NCBI RefSeq assembly: GCF_015234355.1
Contig: NZ_JADGMV010000010.1
Span: 1 to 64,000 of the forward strand
Length of the DNA: 64,000 nt
Reading direction: 5' to 3'
Source: Psychrobacter sp. NG25
GTDB taxonomy: Bacteria > Pseudomonadota > Gammaproteobacteria > Pseudomonadales > Moraxellaceae
A model generated the notes under the pieces. The model did no database searches. It saw only the letters and a program-made list of their open reading frames with translations, and was not told the DNA's origin. The position numbers were made by a program, and so were the translations under genes. The stretch's first letter is position 1; the number at the start of each line of letters is the position of its first letter. This document shows positions 34,502 through 44,685 of this stretch, piece after piece.

Positions 34502-36691
34502 ATGCAAGCAGGCGAATACCATATTCAAGATGGCGATATCATCTTAAACCAAGGACGACAGGTACAGACCATTAGTGTTAGCAATACTGGTGATAGACCT
34601 ATTCAAATCGGCTCGCATTATCACTTTTACGAAGTCAACGATGCCTTGAGTTTCGAGAGAGAGCAGACGCGTGGTTATCGCCTGAATATTATCCCTGGTA
34701 CGGCGGTACGCTTTGAGCCAGGACAATCACGTGAAGTGGAACTGGTCGCTTATGCTGGCAAGCAGGAAGTCTATGGTTTTGCAGGGCGAGTGATGGGTGC
34801 CGCTAGCTCAGACACAGCATTAGACAATACTGATAATAAAAATCCGCCAGTTACCTCGCAGAAGAAAGTCAGTCGGCATATTTATGCTGAGCATTTTGGC
34901 CCGACGACAGGTGACAAGGTTCGCCTAGCCGACACTGAATTGTGGCTACAGGTTGAGGCTGACTTAACGAGCCAATTGAGTACTGATACCGATCAAGTAG
35001 AGACATTAGAGAATGGTGCGCGTGCTAGCAAACCTACCGAGATAAAAGGTGAAGAAGTTAAGTTTGGTGGCGGTAAAGTCATCCGTGATGGTATGGGTCA
35101 AGGGCAACTACTGGGTGCCGACGTTGCCGATACAGTCATTACCAATGCCCTAGTCATGGATTATACGGGCATCTACAAAGCAGATATCGGTATCAAAGAC
35201 GGTCGCATTAGTGGCATTGGTAAAGCGGGCAACCCTGATATACAACCTGCCATCAATATTGCGATTGGTGGTGCTACCGAAATCATTTCTGGCGAAGGCA
35301 AAATCCTGACGGCAGGCGGGGTCGATAGTCATATTCACTTTATCGCACCCCAGCAGTGTGAGACGGCGCTTATGTCAGGCGTGACCACGATGCTTGGTGG
35401 CGGTACAGGGCCTGCACAAGGAACGCTCGCGACTACCTGTACACCAGGGGCATATCATATTGCCTCAATGCTAAAGTCTACCGATAGTATTCCCATGAAT
35501 ATCGGATTACTGGGCAAAGGAAATGTGAGTGTACCAGCTCCCATTGCTGAACAAATCGAAGCGGGTGCTGTAGGGCTAAAGCTACATGAAGATTGGGGCA
35601 CAACCCCGCAAGCCATTGATAACTGTTTGAGTGTTGCTGAAGAGTATGATGTGCAAGTGGCGATCCATACCGATACCTTAAATGAAAGTGGTTATCTTGA
35701 AAGTACGTTAGCAGCGTTCAAGAATCGCTGTATCCATACTTTTCATACTGAAGGGGCAGGTGGTGGACATGCCCCTGATATTCTTAAGGCTATTGGCGAG
35801 TCGCATGTTTTACCATCATCTACCAATCCAACGCGCCCATATACCGTTAACACCATTGATGAGCATCTCGATATGCTGATGGTCTGTCATCATTTGAGCC
35901 CTGCTATCGCTGAAGATGTGGCCTTCGCTGAAAGTCGTATTCGCCAAGAAACCATTGCTGCAGAAGATATCTTGCATGATTTGGGCGCGATTTCGATGAT
36001 GAGTAGTGACTCGCAAGCGATGGGTCGGGTAGGTGAAGTGGTTATTCGCACGTGGCAGACTGCGCATAAAATGAAAGTCCAACGCGGCCATCTTGCACCA
36101 GATGCAACAGCGACCATAGAAGATGAGCAACAGTACATTACGCTGACCGACTACGATAATAGTGAGGATAATGATAATTTCCGTATCAAACGTTATATCG
36201 CAAAATACACCATCAATCCTGCGATTACCCATGGTATCAGCGATATGGTTGGTTCAATTGAAATAGGTAAATGGGCAGATATGGTGTTGTGGTCGCCCAA
36301 ATTTTTTGGCGTAAAGCCTGAATGTATTATCAAAGGCGGACTCATCGCTGCTGTGCCGATGGGCGATATTAATGCCTCTATTCCTACTCCGCAGCCCGTG
36401 CATTATCGTCCTATGTTTGCCACGTATCCAAAATCAATTGCTCAAACCAGCATTACCTTTATGTCGCAGGCTGCTATCGATAAACAAGTGGATAAGCAGC
36501 TCGGATTGACCAAAGTTATCGAGCCAGTACATGGCATTCGTCATATCCGCAAAAGTGATATGCGCTTCAATAGCTACTGTCCTGATATGGATATCAATCC
36601 TGAGACTTATGAAGTGCGTGCCGATGGCGAGATGCTAACCTGCGAGCCTGTCGATGTATTGCCCATGGCGCAGCGTTACTTTTTATTCTAA
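34502..36691 (+). CDS. ureBC: urease beta-alpha fusion protein (UreB joined to UreC)
   Basis: One uninterrupted 729-residue frame encodes both beta and alpha urease subunits; the alpha part hydrolyses urea at a dinickel site. Residues 1-100 are a complete UreB ([13 protein letters not shown], then [11 protein letters not shown]). Residues 101-123 are a polar linker, and UreC begins near 124 with [19 protein letters not shown]. All alpha-subunit ligands are present: His277, His279, Lys360 (the carbamylated lysine), His389, His415 and Asp503, plus the flap Cys462 and His463. Each lies exactly 143 residues beyond its Klebsiella UreC counterpart (134, 136, 217, 246, 272, 360, 319, 320; recalled numbering), so the core is intact. 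Hydrophilic insertions occur at about 157-182 and 532-555. AGGCG precedes the ATG. No stop or start codon separates the two parts. Confidence 0.95.
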   Translation: MQAGEYHIQDGDIILNQGRQVQTISVSNTGDRPIQIGSHYHFYEVNDALSFEREQTRGYRLNIIPGTAVRFEPGQSREVELVAYAGKQEVYGFAGRVMGAASSDTALDNTDNKNPPVTSQKKVSRHIYAEHFGPTTGDKVRLADTELWLQVEADLTSQLSTDTDQVETLENGARASKPTEIKGEEVKFGGGKVIRDGMGQGQLLGADVADTVITNALVMDYTGIYKADIGIKDGRISGIGKAGNPDIQPAINIAIGGATEIISGEGKILTAGGVDSHIHFIAPQQCETALMSGVTTMLGGGTGPAQGTLATTCTPGAYHIASMLKSTDSIPMNIGLLGKGNVSVPAPIAEQIEAGAVGLKLHEDWGTTPQAIDNCLSVAEEYDVQVAIHTDTLNESGYLESTLAAFKNRCIHTFHTEGAGGGHAPDILKAIGESHVLPSSTNPTRPYTVNTIDEHLDMLMVCHHLSPAIAEDVAFAESRIRQETIAAEDILHDLGAISMMSSDSQAMGRVGEVVIRTWQTAHKMKVQRGHLAPDATATIEDEQQYITLTDYDNSEDNDNFRIKRYIAKYTINPAITHGISDMVGSIEIGKWADMVLWSPKFFGVKPECIIKGGLIAAVPMGDINASIPTPQPVHYRPMFATYPKSIAQTSITFMSQAAIDKQVDKQLGLTKVIEPVHGIRHIRKSDMRFNSYCPDMDINPETYEVRADGEMLTCEPVDVLPMAQRYFLF

Positions 36692-36793
36692 GTATTTTTT
36701 ATGCTAAACACTTTGTTATTCCAAGATTTTATTATTCTAAGATTTTGAGTTTTACGTCCTAATAGTTTGAGCAACAACAGCCAGAGTATAATA

Positions 36794-37459
36794 ATGATGA
36801 AGATATTCAATACCCGTTTAAATGCCCCAAATGATGCTCAAAAAATACAATTAGCAAAACAGCATCAAACCGATGACTATCTACTGCTAGATTTTGATAC
36901 TCGCCAGCATTCTCGATTTAAGGCCACCACTGTGTCAGGTGAGAGCGTTGGTGTTGACTTGCCTCGCACAGGTACTCTCAAAGGTGATGATGTGCTAATC
37001 AATGAGGCAGGTGAGCTAATACAAGTCATTGCCAAGCCGCAGGTCGTCACCAAAGTTACCGCTGATGATGTGTTTACGTTGATGAAAGGAGCGTATCATT
37101 TAGGCAATCGACATGTGCCACTGATGTTTGACCAAAGTTTTAACCACGGTGATGCAGAGTACGCGCTATATTTTGAAAACGATCATGTACTTGCGCAAAT
37201 GTTAGAGCGTCTTGGACTGCGTGTTGAAGATGCTTCAGTACCGTTTGAACCTGAAACAGGGGCCTATCAGTCGGGGCAAGGGCACTCGCATGGTCACTCT
37301 CACTCACATGCGCATTCAAGTAGCGATTCACATAGCCATTCGCACAGCGACATACATGGCAATACGCATGGCGCATCAGATAGCCATGAACACAAACATG
37401 AAAATAACCACAGCCACGACCATAGTCATCATGATGAGACTGTAGGGCAGTCAGAGTGA
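36794..37459 (+). CDS. ureE: urease accessory nickel-binding protein UreE with His-rich tail
   Basis: Nickel metallochaperone for urease maturation. Of 221 residues, the N-terminal domain (DDYLLLDFDTRQHSRFKATT, LPRTGTLKGDDVL) and the central metal-binding domain (GAYHLGNRHVPLMF, HVLAQMLERLGL) match UreE. From about residue 161 comes a tail with 19 histidines in HSHGHSHSH-type runs, a nickel store as in Klebsiella UreE. I prefer the ATG at 36794 (a second ATG follows directly); the frame is open to a TTG at 36767 that has no binding site. It overlaps the ureF start. Confidence 0.94.
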   Translation: MMKIFNTRLNAPNDAQKIQLAKQHQTDDYLLLDFDTRQHSRFKATTVSGESVGVDLPRTGTLKGDDVLINEAGELIQVIAKPQVVTKVTADDVFTLMKGAYHLGNRHVPLMFDQSFNHGDAEYALYFENDHVLAQMLERLGLRVEDASVPFEPETGAYQSGQGHSHGHSHSHAHSSSDSHSHSHSDIHGNTHGASDSHEHKHENNHSHDHSHHDETVGQSE

Positions 37460-38232
37460 TGATTGATATCAGTGCTCAGTCTACTCAGCCAGACCAACTT
37501 GGTCAGCTGCTGATGCTGGCATCGAGCAACTTACCCATTGGTAGCTATACGTATTCGCAAGGTGTTGAGTCAGCGATTGAGTCAGGCGTAATCTCTGATG
37601 AAGCCAGTACGCTGGTATTTATGCAGGATTATCTAGCGCTTGCTGTTATCGGCTATGAGTTGCCAGTATTAGGGCTAATAATGCTGGCACTTGGTCAAGG
37701 TGATGACGCGCTAGCTGCAAATCTGGCACACGATTATCATGCGAGCTTAGAGAGTAAAGAGTTTGTACTTGAGTCTCAACAACTGGCTCAGGCAATGGTG
37801 TCTTGGCTCAATGAAGTACTTAGCCTCGGTATACCTGCTGAGATACCTGAAGATGGATACTTGCCACTTTTTGCTCATATTGCACAGCATTGGCAGCTAC
37901 CATTAACGCAATCAATGACCACGTATGGCTTCGCCCAACTAGAGAATATGGTATTGGCTGCGGTCAAGACGGTACCGTTAGGACAAATGGCGGGTCAGCG
38001 TATCCTATGGCAATTGCAGAGCGATCTGGCAGCACAGATTGATGCTGTTAGCGATAATGTACGACGTACCTTCAATGAGTTGATGACATCACCAGATTCG
38101 CTTGAAGAGCAAGGCTGTCAACAGCTGTGCCAAGACTTCTATGAGACGCTTAATATATCTAATAACTTGCCCAATTTGGCTATCCTCTCAAGTATGCATG
38201 AGGAGCAATACAGCCGATTGTTTCGCTCATAA
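37459..38232 (+). CDS. ureF: urease accessory protein UreF
   Basis: Partner of UreD and UreG in the nickel-insertion complex, thought to gate UreG GTPase activity. The 257-residue protein has LMLASSNLPIGSYTYSQGVESAIE at its N-terminus and MTTYGFAQLENMVLAAVKTVPLGQ near the C-terminus, both typical. The ATG at 37459 overlaps the ureE stop (TGATG); a GTG three bases earlier is also possible. Translational coupling with ureE is implied. Confidence 0.94.
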   Translation: MIDISAQSTQPDQLGQLLMLASSNLPIGSYTYSQGVESAIESGVISDEASTLVFMQDYLALAVIGYELPVLGLIMLALGQGDDALAANLAHDYHASLESKEFVLESQQLAQAMVSWLNEVLSLGIPAEIPEDGYLPLFAHIAQHWQLPLTQSMTTYGFAQLENMVLAAVKTVPLGQMAGQRILWQLQSDLAAQIDAVSDNVRRTFNELMTSPDSLEEQGCQQLCQDFYETLNISNNLPNLAILSSMHEEQYSRLFRS

Positions 38233-38289
38233 CTGCACCCTTATTTCTATTTATACTTATTAATATACAAACTGTTTTAGGAATTCAAT

Positions 38290-38979
38290 ATGTCTCTAAC
38301 CCCGCTCAAGCCAAAAAACTCTCAATCTATATCAGACTTACAGACTGATAATGACCGCCAAAATCAGCCATCTGGATTGTCATGCCTACGCCTTGGTATT
38401 GGTGGGCCTGTTGGTAGTGGTAAGACCGCGTTGACGTTACGTTTGTGCCAAAATATGCGCGACACGGTCAATATGGCAGTCGTGACCAACGATATCTATA
38501 CCAAAGAAGATTCAGAGTTTTTGACTCGTAATGATGCTATGCCTGCTGAGCGTATTCGTGGCGTAGAAACAGGTGGCTGCCCGCACACGGCTATCCGCGA
38601 AGATGCCTCTATTAATCTGACGGCTATTGCCGAACTACAAGCAACTTTCGAAGATTTAGAGATGATTATCATCGAATCAGGTGGTGATAATTTGGCGGCG
38701 ACGTTTAGCCCAGAACTGTCTGATTTGACCTTGTATGTTATTGATGTCTCAGCAGGAGACAAGATACCTCGTAAAGGTGGGCCGGGAATTACCAAGTCTG
38801 ATTTATTGATTATTAATAAGACTGACCTTGCGCCTATGGTAGGGGCTTCGTTAGAAGTCATGGCAAGAGATGCCAAAAAAATGCGCGGTGACAAACCTTT
38901 TATCTTTAGCAACATGAAAACAGGGGATGGACTGAATGAAATTATCGCCTTTATCAAAGAGCAGGGCATGCTTGCTTAG
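38290..38979 (+). CDS. ureG: urease accessory GTPase UreG
   Basis: SIMIBI-class GTPase that powers nickel delivery to urease. The P-loop [11 protein letters not shown] lies at about 41-51. [39 protein letters not shown] contains the metal-binding CPH motif, and GVETGG and NKTDLAP are the other G-domain elements. Of 229 residues, the first 30 are a polar extension ([20 protein letters not shown]). AGGAAT precedes the ATG. The gap from ureF is 57 bases. Confidence 0.96.
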   Translation: MSLTPLKPKNSQSISDLQTDNDRQNQPSGLSCLRLGIGGPVGSGKTALTLRLCQNMRDTVNMAVVTNDIYTKEDSEFLTRNDAMPAERIRGVETGGCPHTAIREDASINLTAIAELQATFEDLEMIIIESGGDNLAATFSPELSDLTLYVIDVSAGDKIPRKGGPGITKSDLLIINKTDLAPMVGASLEVMARDAKKMRGDKPFIFSNMKTGDGLNEIIAFIKEQGMLA

Positions 38980-39050
38980 TTAATAGAAGCTTGCGAACTA
39001 TGACTTACAAGCTATGAACAACCAAATTATGAATATTAAGGAGCACTCCC

Positions 39051-39806
39051 ATGACAGCCTCTACCATGACAAAAACTATAACAAAAACGCATTTTTCACA
39101 GGTACTATCCTCTCGTAATATAGTGGCTGGCTCAACGGTGATGATGACCTCATTGATGCTACCGTCATTGGCGCAGGCACATGCAGGACATATCCATACA
39201 ACGACTGCACACACGTCATCGCTGTTAGGAGCCTTGCAAGCAGGGTTGATGCATCCGATGACTGGCTTTGATCATTTGTTTTTGGCAGTTGGTATGGGTA
39301 TGTTGTTTTATGGACTGCAAAAGCAGCGCTTGGGCATGATGTCATTGGCAGGAGGACTATCACTGGGAGCGGTCTTAGCCACAGTCGGTGCTTTGGTGGG
39401 TGGGGCTGCGTTTGGTTCGGCCGCTGGCATGGTCGAGATGGCGATACTATTGTCAGTTGCAGTATTGGCATTTGTTTTAATGGGACAATGGCGCGGAAAA
39501 GCTGCATCATTGAATACATCAGTAGCGAGCACGCCAAATACAAATTACGTACCATTACTGAGCATGACTTTTGGCGGCTTGGCAGTATTTCACGGTATGG
39601 CACATGCGATGGAATTGCCAGCACAGATCGGCGTATCAGGTCAGTTAGGTTTTTATGCTGGTATGATGGTTTCTATGTTGGGTCTATACGCGGTTGGTAT
39701 GGTGATCAATCAGCAGTTGCAACAGCGTCTCGGCGGTCATTTTTGGTTCCAACGTGGGTTGGTTATGCTAGGTTTAGGGGTAGTATTCATTCCTGTTTTG
39801 ACTTAG
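39051..39806 (+). CDS. ureJ: HupE/UreJ family nickel permease
   Basis: Predicted inner-membrane nickel (or cobalt) importer. Of 251 residues, a signal-like hydrophobic N-terminus ends at LAQA near residue 44, and HAGHIHTTTAH follows, as in HupE proteins processed just before a histidine. GLMHPMTGFDHLFLAVGMG carries the HPxxGxDH signature. Later segments include LMGQWRG and GGLAVFHGMAHAMELP, the second family motif. About seven hydrophobic segments. AAGGAGC lies eight bases upstream of the ATG. Position at the end of the urease locus supports a nickel-supply role. Confidence 0.9.
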   Translation: MTASTMTKTITKTHFSQVLSSRNIVAGSTVMMTSLMLPSLAQAHAGHIHTTTAHTSSLLGALQAGLMHPMTGFDHLFLAVGMGMLFYGLQKQRLGMMSLAGGLSLGAVLATVGALVGGAAFGSAAGMVEMAILLSVAVLAFVLMGQWRGKAASLNTSVASTPNTNYVPLLSMTFGGLAVFHGMAHAMELPAQIGVSGQLGFYAGMMVSMLGLYAVGMVINQQLQQRLGGHFWFQRGLVMLGLGVVFIPVLT

Positions 39807-39847
39807 GATTTTATTACTATTTTGACCTAAACTGCTATTTATGTTTA

Positions 39848-39897
39848 CTCATAAAAAATACGGCCCCAATCGATGATCGGGGCCGTATTTTTATGAG
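39848..39897. terminator. bidirectional terminator between ureJ and tig
   Basis: CTCATAAAAAATACGGCCCC and GGGGCCGTATTTTTATGAG are almost perfectly complementary (one extra A), forming a long hairpin with a short loop. It lies between convergent genes and closes the urease locus. Confidence 0.93.
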
Positions 39898-39946
39898 CTA
39901 AGAACATGAGTGCTATCTAATTAAAATAGATAGCGCTCAGTCTAGA

Positions 39947-41290
39947 CTACATGGCTTGCTGCTGTTGTTGCTGAGCAGCTAGCAAGTCTTGGTAGCTAAC
40001 TTCTTTGTCAGTTACTTTACCTTGCTCGATTAGATAATCAACCACTTGGTCTTCTAGTACAACAGACTCAATGTTAGCGCGCTGTTGCTTATCAGTGGTG
40101 TAGTACTCGATCACTTCTGCTGGATCTTCGTAGTTTTCAGCCGCTTCTTTGATGAATGTCTCAACGCGTGCTTGATCTACTTCTAAGCCTTTGGTATCGA
40201 TAACACGAGCAACGATGATGCCAAGACGGGCAGCACGTAGCGCTTGCTCTTCAAATAGCTCATTTGGCAGCATGTCTTTGTCGAAGCTATCAGCATTGGC
40301 ACCGAACTGCTGAGAAAAACGTTGCATCATCATGTTGCGTTGACGCTCGATTTCTTGTTCTAGCATAGCGTTTGGTACGTCAAACTCATTCTTTTCTAGC
40401 AATGCGTCAAAAGTCGCTTGCTTAACTTGGCTACGCGCAGCGTTTTTGATTTCGCGTTCCATGTTTTTGCGTACGTCGTCTTTTAGTTTTTCAACGCCGC
40501 CTTCTTTTACGCCGAATAGCTCAAGGAACGCATCATCGATTTCAGGTAGCTTAGATTTTTCAACCAATTTTACGTTGATTTTGAACTGAGCTTCTTTACC
40601 CGCTAAGTTTTCAGCTTGGTAATCTTCTGGGAAAGTTACTTCGATGATTTTTTCTTCACCAGCTTTCATGCCTTTGATACCTGCTTCAAAGCCAGGAATC
40701 ATTTGGTTGCTACCGATAACTAGTTTGAAGTCTTCAGCAGAGCCACCTTCGAATTTTTCGCCGTCGATAGAACCTTCAAAGTCAAAAGTCACTTGGTTGT
40801 CTTTCGCAGCCATGCCCTTTTTCTCAACGAATTCTTCACGTTGCTTTTGTAGGTTTTCGATCATGGTGTCAACGTCAGCTTCATCAACCTTGGCAGTATG
40901 ACGCTCAACTTCGATTTCATCGATACCTTGTACGTCTACTTCTGGGAAGATTTCAACAGTTGCTTGATAAACCAAGAAATCATCTTCAAGTTTTACGTCG
41001 TCGATGTTAGGCATGCCAACAGCGCGGATGTCTTCAGATTTGATCGCTTCAAAAACGGTATCACGGATCACATCGTTGATAACTTCTTGTTGAATGCCAG
41101 CACCGTACTGAGAGCGGATGTGTGACATAGGGACGTTACCTTTACGGAAACCGTCAATCTTGGCAGTTTTCGCAACTTGGCGAATACGGCCTTCGACTTT
41201 GTTTTGAATTTTTTCGACAGGTACTTTAACTGTCAATTGGGTTTCTTTGTTAGATAGCTTGTTGGTTGTGACTTGTAAATCTGTAGCCAT
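39947..41290 (-). CDS. tig: trigger factor
   Basis: Ribosome-associated chaperone and peptidyl-prolyl isomerase acting on nascent chains. The 447-residue protein has an N-terminal ribosome-binding domain (about 1-115, with the signature-like GFRKGNVP at 48-55), an FKBP-like domain ([17 protein letters not shown] onward) and a C-terminal helical domain. The C-terminus ends in a glutamine run before AM. It starts at ATG 41290 with [15 protein letters not shown]. Monocistronic, with a shared terminator. Confidence 0.96.
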   Translation of the reverse strand: MATDLQVTTNKLSNKETQLTVKVPVEKIQNKVEGRIRQVAKTAKIDGFRKGNVPMSHIRSQYGAGIQQEVINDVIRDTVFEAIKSEDIRAVGMPNIDDVKLEDDFLVYQATVEIFPEVDVQGIDEIEVERHTAKVDEADVDTMIENLQKQREEFVEKKGMAAKDNQVTFDFEGSIDGEKFEGGSAEDFKLVIGSNQMIPGFEAGIKGMKAGEEKIIEVTFPEDYQAENLAGKEAQFKINVKLVEKSKLPEIDDAFLELFGVKEGGVEKLKDDVRKNMEREIKNAARSQVKQATFDALLEKNEFDVPNAMLEQEIERQRNMMMQRFSQQFGANADSFDKDMLPNELFEEQALRAARLGIIVARVIDTKGLEVDQARVETFIKEAAENYEDPAEVIEYYTTDKQQRANIESVVLEDQVVDYLIEQGKVTDKEVSYQDLLAAQQQQQQAM

Positions 41291-41809
41291 GTTAATTACA
41301 CCTTTAGGATTAGATAGTACTTAAAATTAAGCAGTACTTAGGATTAAATGGTAATAGACAAACCGAGCCTCAAAATACGGGCGTGTACAACGGATTGCCG
41401 TTGGAATAAATAGGGGACAATGATAGCCCGCAACGTCCATATCAGTGTCAGTAGCAATCGCTGCCAGCACAAAATATAAAACTGCTGAGGTTGTAAATGC
41501 TATCAAATATCAATAATAAACCGTTAATGCACCGCATAATAACGCTTTTTGGTGAATTATACAGACATATAACGGTTTTCGACAAAATTTTTAAAAGTAG
41601 AACAGTATAATCTATCTGATTATTAAAGTAAAAATTATCTGTTTGCCGTTTGTTCACTCAAAAATTGCTGCGTTAGTTGCACTTCACTTACCATTCATAC
41701 TTATGTGATTGATGCGGTGCTGAACTTAACGATATAGAGTCTAGCCGTATTGGTTTGAAGTAGAGCAAATATGATACAAGCCGATTTATATAGACTTGAC
41801 TATAGTTGC
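41291..41809. other. intergenic region between tig and rdgB
   Basis: 519 AT-rich bases. It has no supported gene; a 69-codon minus frame at 41448-41657 has no protein character. The segment at about 41733-41804, with TATAG near one end and GACTATAG at the other and GAAGTAGAGCAA between, might be a shortened, heavily decayed relative of the dispersed repeat, but I cannot confirm it. Confidence 0.45.
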
Positions 41810-42472
41810 TTATAAAGGCAGCTGTGCTAATAGCTGCTGAATGGCCTGACCGCGATGACTGATGCTGTTTTTATCAGCAGCGCTCAAGCTGGCCGCACTG
41901 GCTTGCAAGTCAGGTAACCAAAATAATGGATCATAGCCGAAGCCACCATCACCATGCGCTGTCTCTGAAATCTCGCCATGCCATAATCCTTGAGCGATAA
42001 TCGGCAATGGATCGTCAGCATGACGCACCATTGCCAGTATGCACACAAACATACCTTTAACAGGAGCATCTGGCTTCGCTGCGCGGATAGGCTGCAAGTC
42101 AGCGATGAGCTTGGCATTGTTTTTACTATCGTTACCATGCTCACCAGCATAGCGAGCAGAGTAGATACCCGGTGCGTTACCGAGTGCGGGCACACACAGT
42201 CCGGAATCATCAGCGATAGCAGGCAATCCGCTGATACGGCTGGCATGACGCGCTTTGATAATGGCATTTTCTACAAAGCTCAAGCCGTCTTCGATGGCAT
42301 CTTCGATATCGAGCTGACCTTGCGGGATAACTGTCACCTCTAGATTTGCCTCAGCGAATAACCGTTTAAACTCAGCCAGTTTGCCTTTGTTATTACTGGC
42401 GAGTACCCATTGGGTACTTGGTGCTGACTGTGTCGCGTGTAGGGGAGTGTCGATGGTGCTTGTGTTGGTCAT
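41810..42472 (-). CDS. rdgB: non-canonical purine NTP pyrophosphatase, RdgB/HAM1 family
   Basis: Hydrolyses ITP, dITP and XTP, keeping deaminated purines out of nucleic acids. Of 220 residues, the family motifs are LASNNKGKLAEFKRLF at about 25-40, ADDSGLCVPALGNAPGIYSARYAGE near 93-117 and GDGGFGYDPLFWLPD. ISHRGQAI lies near the end. The first 20 residues (rich in Thr and Ser) extend the usual N-terminus. It stands alone between two long spacers. Confidence 0.94.
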   Translation of the reverse strand: MTNTSTIDTPLHATQSAPSTQWVLASNNKGKLAEFKRLFAEANLEVTVIPQGQLDIEDAIEDGLSFVENAIIKARHASRISGLPAIADDSGLCVPALGNAPGIYSARYAGEHGNDSKNNAKLIADLQPIRAAKPDAPVKGMFVCILAMVRHADDPLPIIAQGLWHGEISETAHGDGGFGYDPLFWLPDLQASAASLSAADKNSISHRGQAIQQLLAQLPL

Positions 42473-43022
42473 AGTGTCTTTCCGTTAAATGATTACGTAG
42501 AGTCTGGTTAATCTAGCTTCTATTTTTGGTGTTTTTAATATTGCTCTATACCCATTTGCCAGTCATATTTGCAGTAGTCATTGATGTCTGTGAGCTAGCT
42601 TGGGCTGTCGGCTGGGCTATCCGCTAATACATAGCCAATGGCTATGCTGATTGTACGGTCTATAACATTTGGTAACTGATACTTTTGGTCATTGTTGCTA
42701 TAATACTTAGCAAGCTACAGCGAGTTATATCCTGTAACTTTTGAATATTAAATTAATAAATGCTTATGAAGTCAAACACTTGGCTTTTAAGCAAAGAATA
42801 ATAGCAAGCAGTAACCGCTAGGTTCATTTTGGATTCATAATAATACGTGATATTGTATTGAGCAGTACCGTGTATCAAGCAATAATATTCGTTTCAAACA
42901 ATAAACTCAGCCAATTTAGTCCGCTATTTTATAGTGTTTTTTGCGGTGTAAAAATAGCGTAAAATTCAGTTTCTATAATCAGTTTTATAAACTAACGGCT
43001 AAACAGCAAGGATAAAATAATT
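42473..43022. other. intergenic region between rdgB and sodB
   Basis: 550 bases containing the divergent promoters of rdgB and sodB. CATAGCC and GGCTATG (42630-42646, AAT loop) form a small hairpin without a T-run. No gene or repeat copy found, and I could not identify a Fur-type operator by eye. Confidence 0.45.
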
Positions 43023-43652
43023 ATGTCAAACATTACATTGCCAGAACTACCATACGCAAAAGACGCACTAGAGCCACATATCAGTGCCGAGACGCTAGAG
43101 TTTCATCACGATAAGCATCATAATGCATACGTGACCAAGCTTAACGATTTGCTACCAGGTTCTGGTCTAGAAGACAAAACATTGCCAGAAATCATCCTAG
43201 CGACTGTTAACGATGACAGCAAGCAAGGTATGTTCAACCAAGCAGCCCAAGTATGGAACCACACGTTCTACTGGAACTGCATGACGCCAACGAACGGCGG
43301 CGGCGAACCTACTGGCGATCTAAAAGCTAAAATCGAAGAAGATTTCGGTAGCTATGACAAGTTCCGTGAAGAGTTCAAAAACGCAGCATTGACTCAGTTC
43401 GGTTCAGGTTGGGCATGGTTAGTCGCTGATAAAGTCGGTGGCAAACTGTCTATCGCTAAAACTGCTAACGCTGATACCCCACTTGCACATGACCAAATCG
43501 CTGTATTGACTTGTGATGTATGGGAACACGCGTATTATATCGATTACCGCAACCGTCGTCCTGACTATGTAGACACGTTCCTAGACAAGCTAGTGAACTG
43601 GGACTACGCAAATGCAAAATATAAAGGTCAAGATGCTGGCGTTGAAGAGTAA
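43023..43652 (+). CDS. sodB: superoxide dismutase, iron type
   Basis: Disproportionates superoxide in the cytoplasm. Of 209 residues, the metal ligands are seen in LEFHHDKHHNAYV (first His), HTFYWN (second His) and DVWEHAYYIDY (Asp and His). The composition near AQVWNHTFYW and GGKLSI favours iron over manganese, but metal choice cannot be proven by eye. A strong terminator follows. Monocistronic. Confidence 0.94.
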   Translation: MSNITLPELPYAKDALEPHISAETLEFHHDKHHNAYVTKLNDLLPGSGLEDKTLPEIILATVNDDSKQGMFNQAAQVWNHTFYWNCMTPTNGGGEPTGDLKAKIEEDFGSYDKFREEFKNAALTQFGSGWAWLVADKVGGKLSIAKTANADTPLAHDQIAVLTCDVWEHAYYIDYRNRRPDYVDTFLDKLVNWDYANAKYKGQDAGVEE

Positions 43653-43680
43653 TCTTTAACGACTAAGTATTTGATTGATA

Positions 43681-43710
43681 AAAAAGGACACCGCGAGGTG
43701 TCCTTTTTTT
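43681..43710 (+). terminator. rho-independent terminator of sodB
   Basis: AAAAAGGACACC and GGTGTCCTTTTTTT pair around a GCGA loop, 28 bases past the sodB stop. It can also serve the convergent SDR gene. Confidence 0.92.
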
Positions 43711-43740
43711 GGCTTGGTAATCCTTAATAGAACAACGATA

Positions 43741-44481
43741 TTACGCGATACCGCCGTTAGCACCAATATTCTGCCCTGTGACCCAAGCGGCTTCTTCACT
43801 CACCAAAAATGCCACCACACGGGCGATATCGACTGGCTCACCGATAGGGTTAAACGGTGACATGCTAGCGAGTCTTTCTACCGTATCATCTGCTTTACCT
43901 TCATGAAACAGTTCAGTATCGGTAGGACCGGGTGACACTGCATTGACCGTAATTCCTCGCGTGCCAACTTCTTTAGAAAAGACTCTGGTCAGCTGCTCTA
44001 CTGCGCCTTTGGTCGCACAATATGTGCCATAGGCAGGCAGCATCATACGAGTGGTGGTGCTTGAAAGGTTAACAATACGGCCGCCATCATTGAGTTTGGT
44101 CGCCGCCTCACGTAGCGTATTAAACGTGCCTTTTACATTCACGGCAAACGTACGATCAAAATCCTCATCGGTAGTTTCTGCAATGGGTTTATTAATCATC
44201 ATACCTGCGCTATTGACCAAAATGTCTGGTTTGCCAAATTCACTGATAGTGGTGTCGAACAGCGTCGCGACTTGTTCAGTATTACTGACATCTGCTTGCA
44301 CAGCGATAGCTTCACCGCCTGCCGATTTAATTTGGTTTACGATATCATTTGCTGCTGCGTCATCGTTTGCATAGTTAATAATTGTTTTGGCCCCTGCTGC
44401 CGCAAGTAATATAGCTATCTGTGCGCCGATACCTTTTGATGAACCGGTTACAATCGCGATTTTATTTTTTAGTGTTGTCAT
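43741..44481 (-). CDS. short-chain dehydrogenase/reductase
   Basis: NAD(P)-dependent oxidoreductase of the classical SDR family, 246 residues. The cofactor motif TGSSKGIG lies at 13-20, followed by NSAG. The catalytic Tyr and Lys are in YGTYCATKG (YxxxK), with the serine in LSSTTT upstream. VSPGPTDTELF is typical of the 3-oxoacyl-ACP reductase-like subfamily. Substrate unknown; no fatty-acid synthesis genes are nearby. Confidence 0.88.
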   Translation of the reverse strand: MTTLKNKIAIVTGSSKGIGAQIAILLAAAGAKTIINYANDDAAANDIVNQIKSAGGEAIAVQADVSNTEQVATLFDTTISEFGKPDILVNSAGMMINKPIAETTDEDFDRTFAVNVKGTFNTLREAATKLNDGGRIVNLSSTTTRMMLPAYGTYCATKGAVEQLTRVFSKEVGTRGITVNAVSPGPTDTELFHEGKADDTVERLASMSPFNPIGEPVDIARVVAFLVSEEAAWVTGQNIGANGGIA

Positions 44482-44685
44482 TATTATTCTCTCTATTATT
44501 GTAGATGAATATCAGCACACCTATATGGTGCTTTGACTGATAATTTTTAACTAACGATATAAACATTAGCAGTGTGCAAAGGCAATAAGTAGAGAGGTTC
44601 TGTAGGCTTATATTTAGATAAATGTATGAGCTGGGTTTCTGTAGGTTTGAGAGCGTGCTTTTGAGCTGATAAGGGTTTGGATAAG

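Noticed and set aside
35816..36232. Long open frame on the strand opposite ureBC
   Set aside because: It lies entirely within the alpha-urease coding sequence and has no protein-like composition; it is a shadow of codon usage.
38496..38969. 157-codon open frame opposite ureG
   Set aside because: Fully overlapped by a well-supported GTPase gene, with no supporting signals.
41448..41657. 69-codon minus-strand frame in the tig/rdgB spacer
   Set aside because: No start signal or recognisable protein pattern.
41733..41804. Possible sixth copy of the dispersed repeat, with TATAG and GACTATAG ends
   Set aside because: Only about 72 bases and few matching blocks (GAAGTAGAGCAA); the match is too weak to separate from AT-rich chance.
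42630..42646. Perfect small hairpin in the rdgB/sodB spacer
   Set aside because: No T-run, too short for a terminator and not repeated elsewhere; could be an operator, but nothing supports that.
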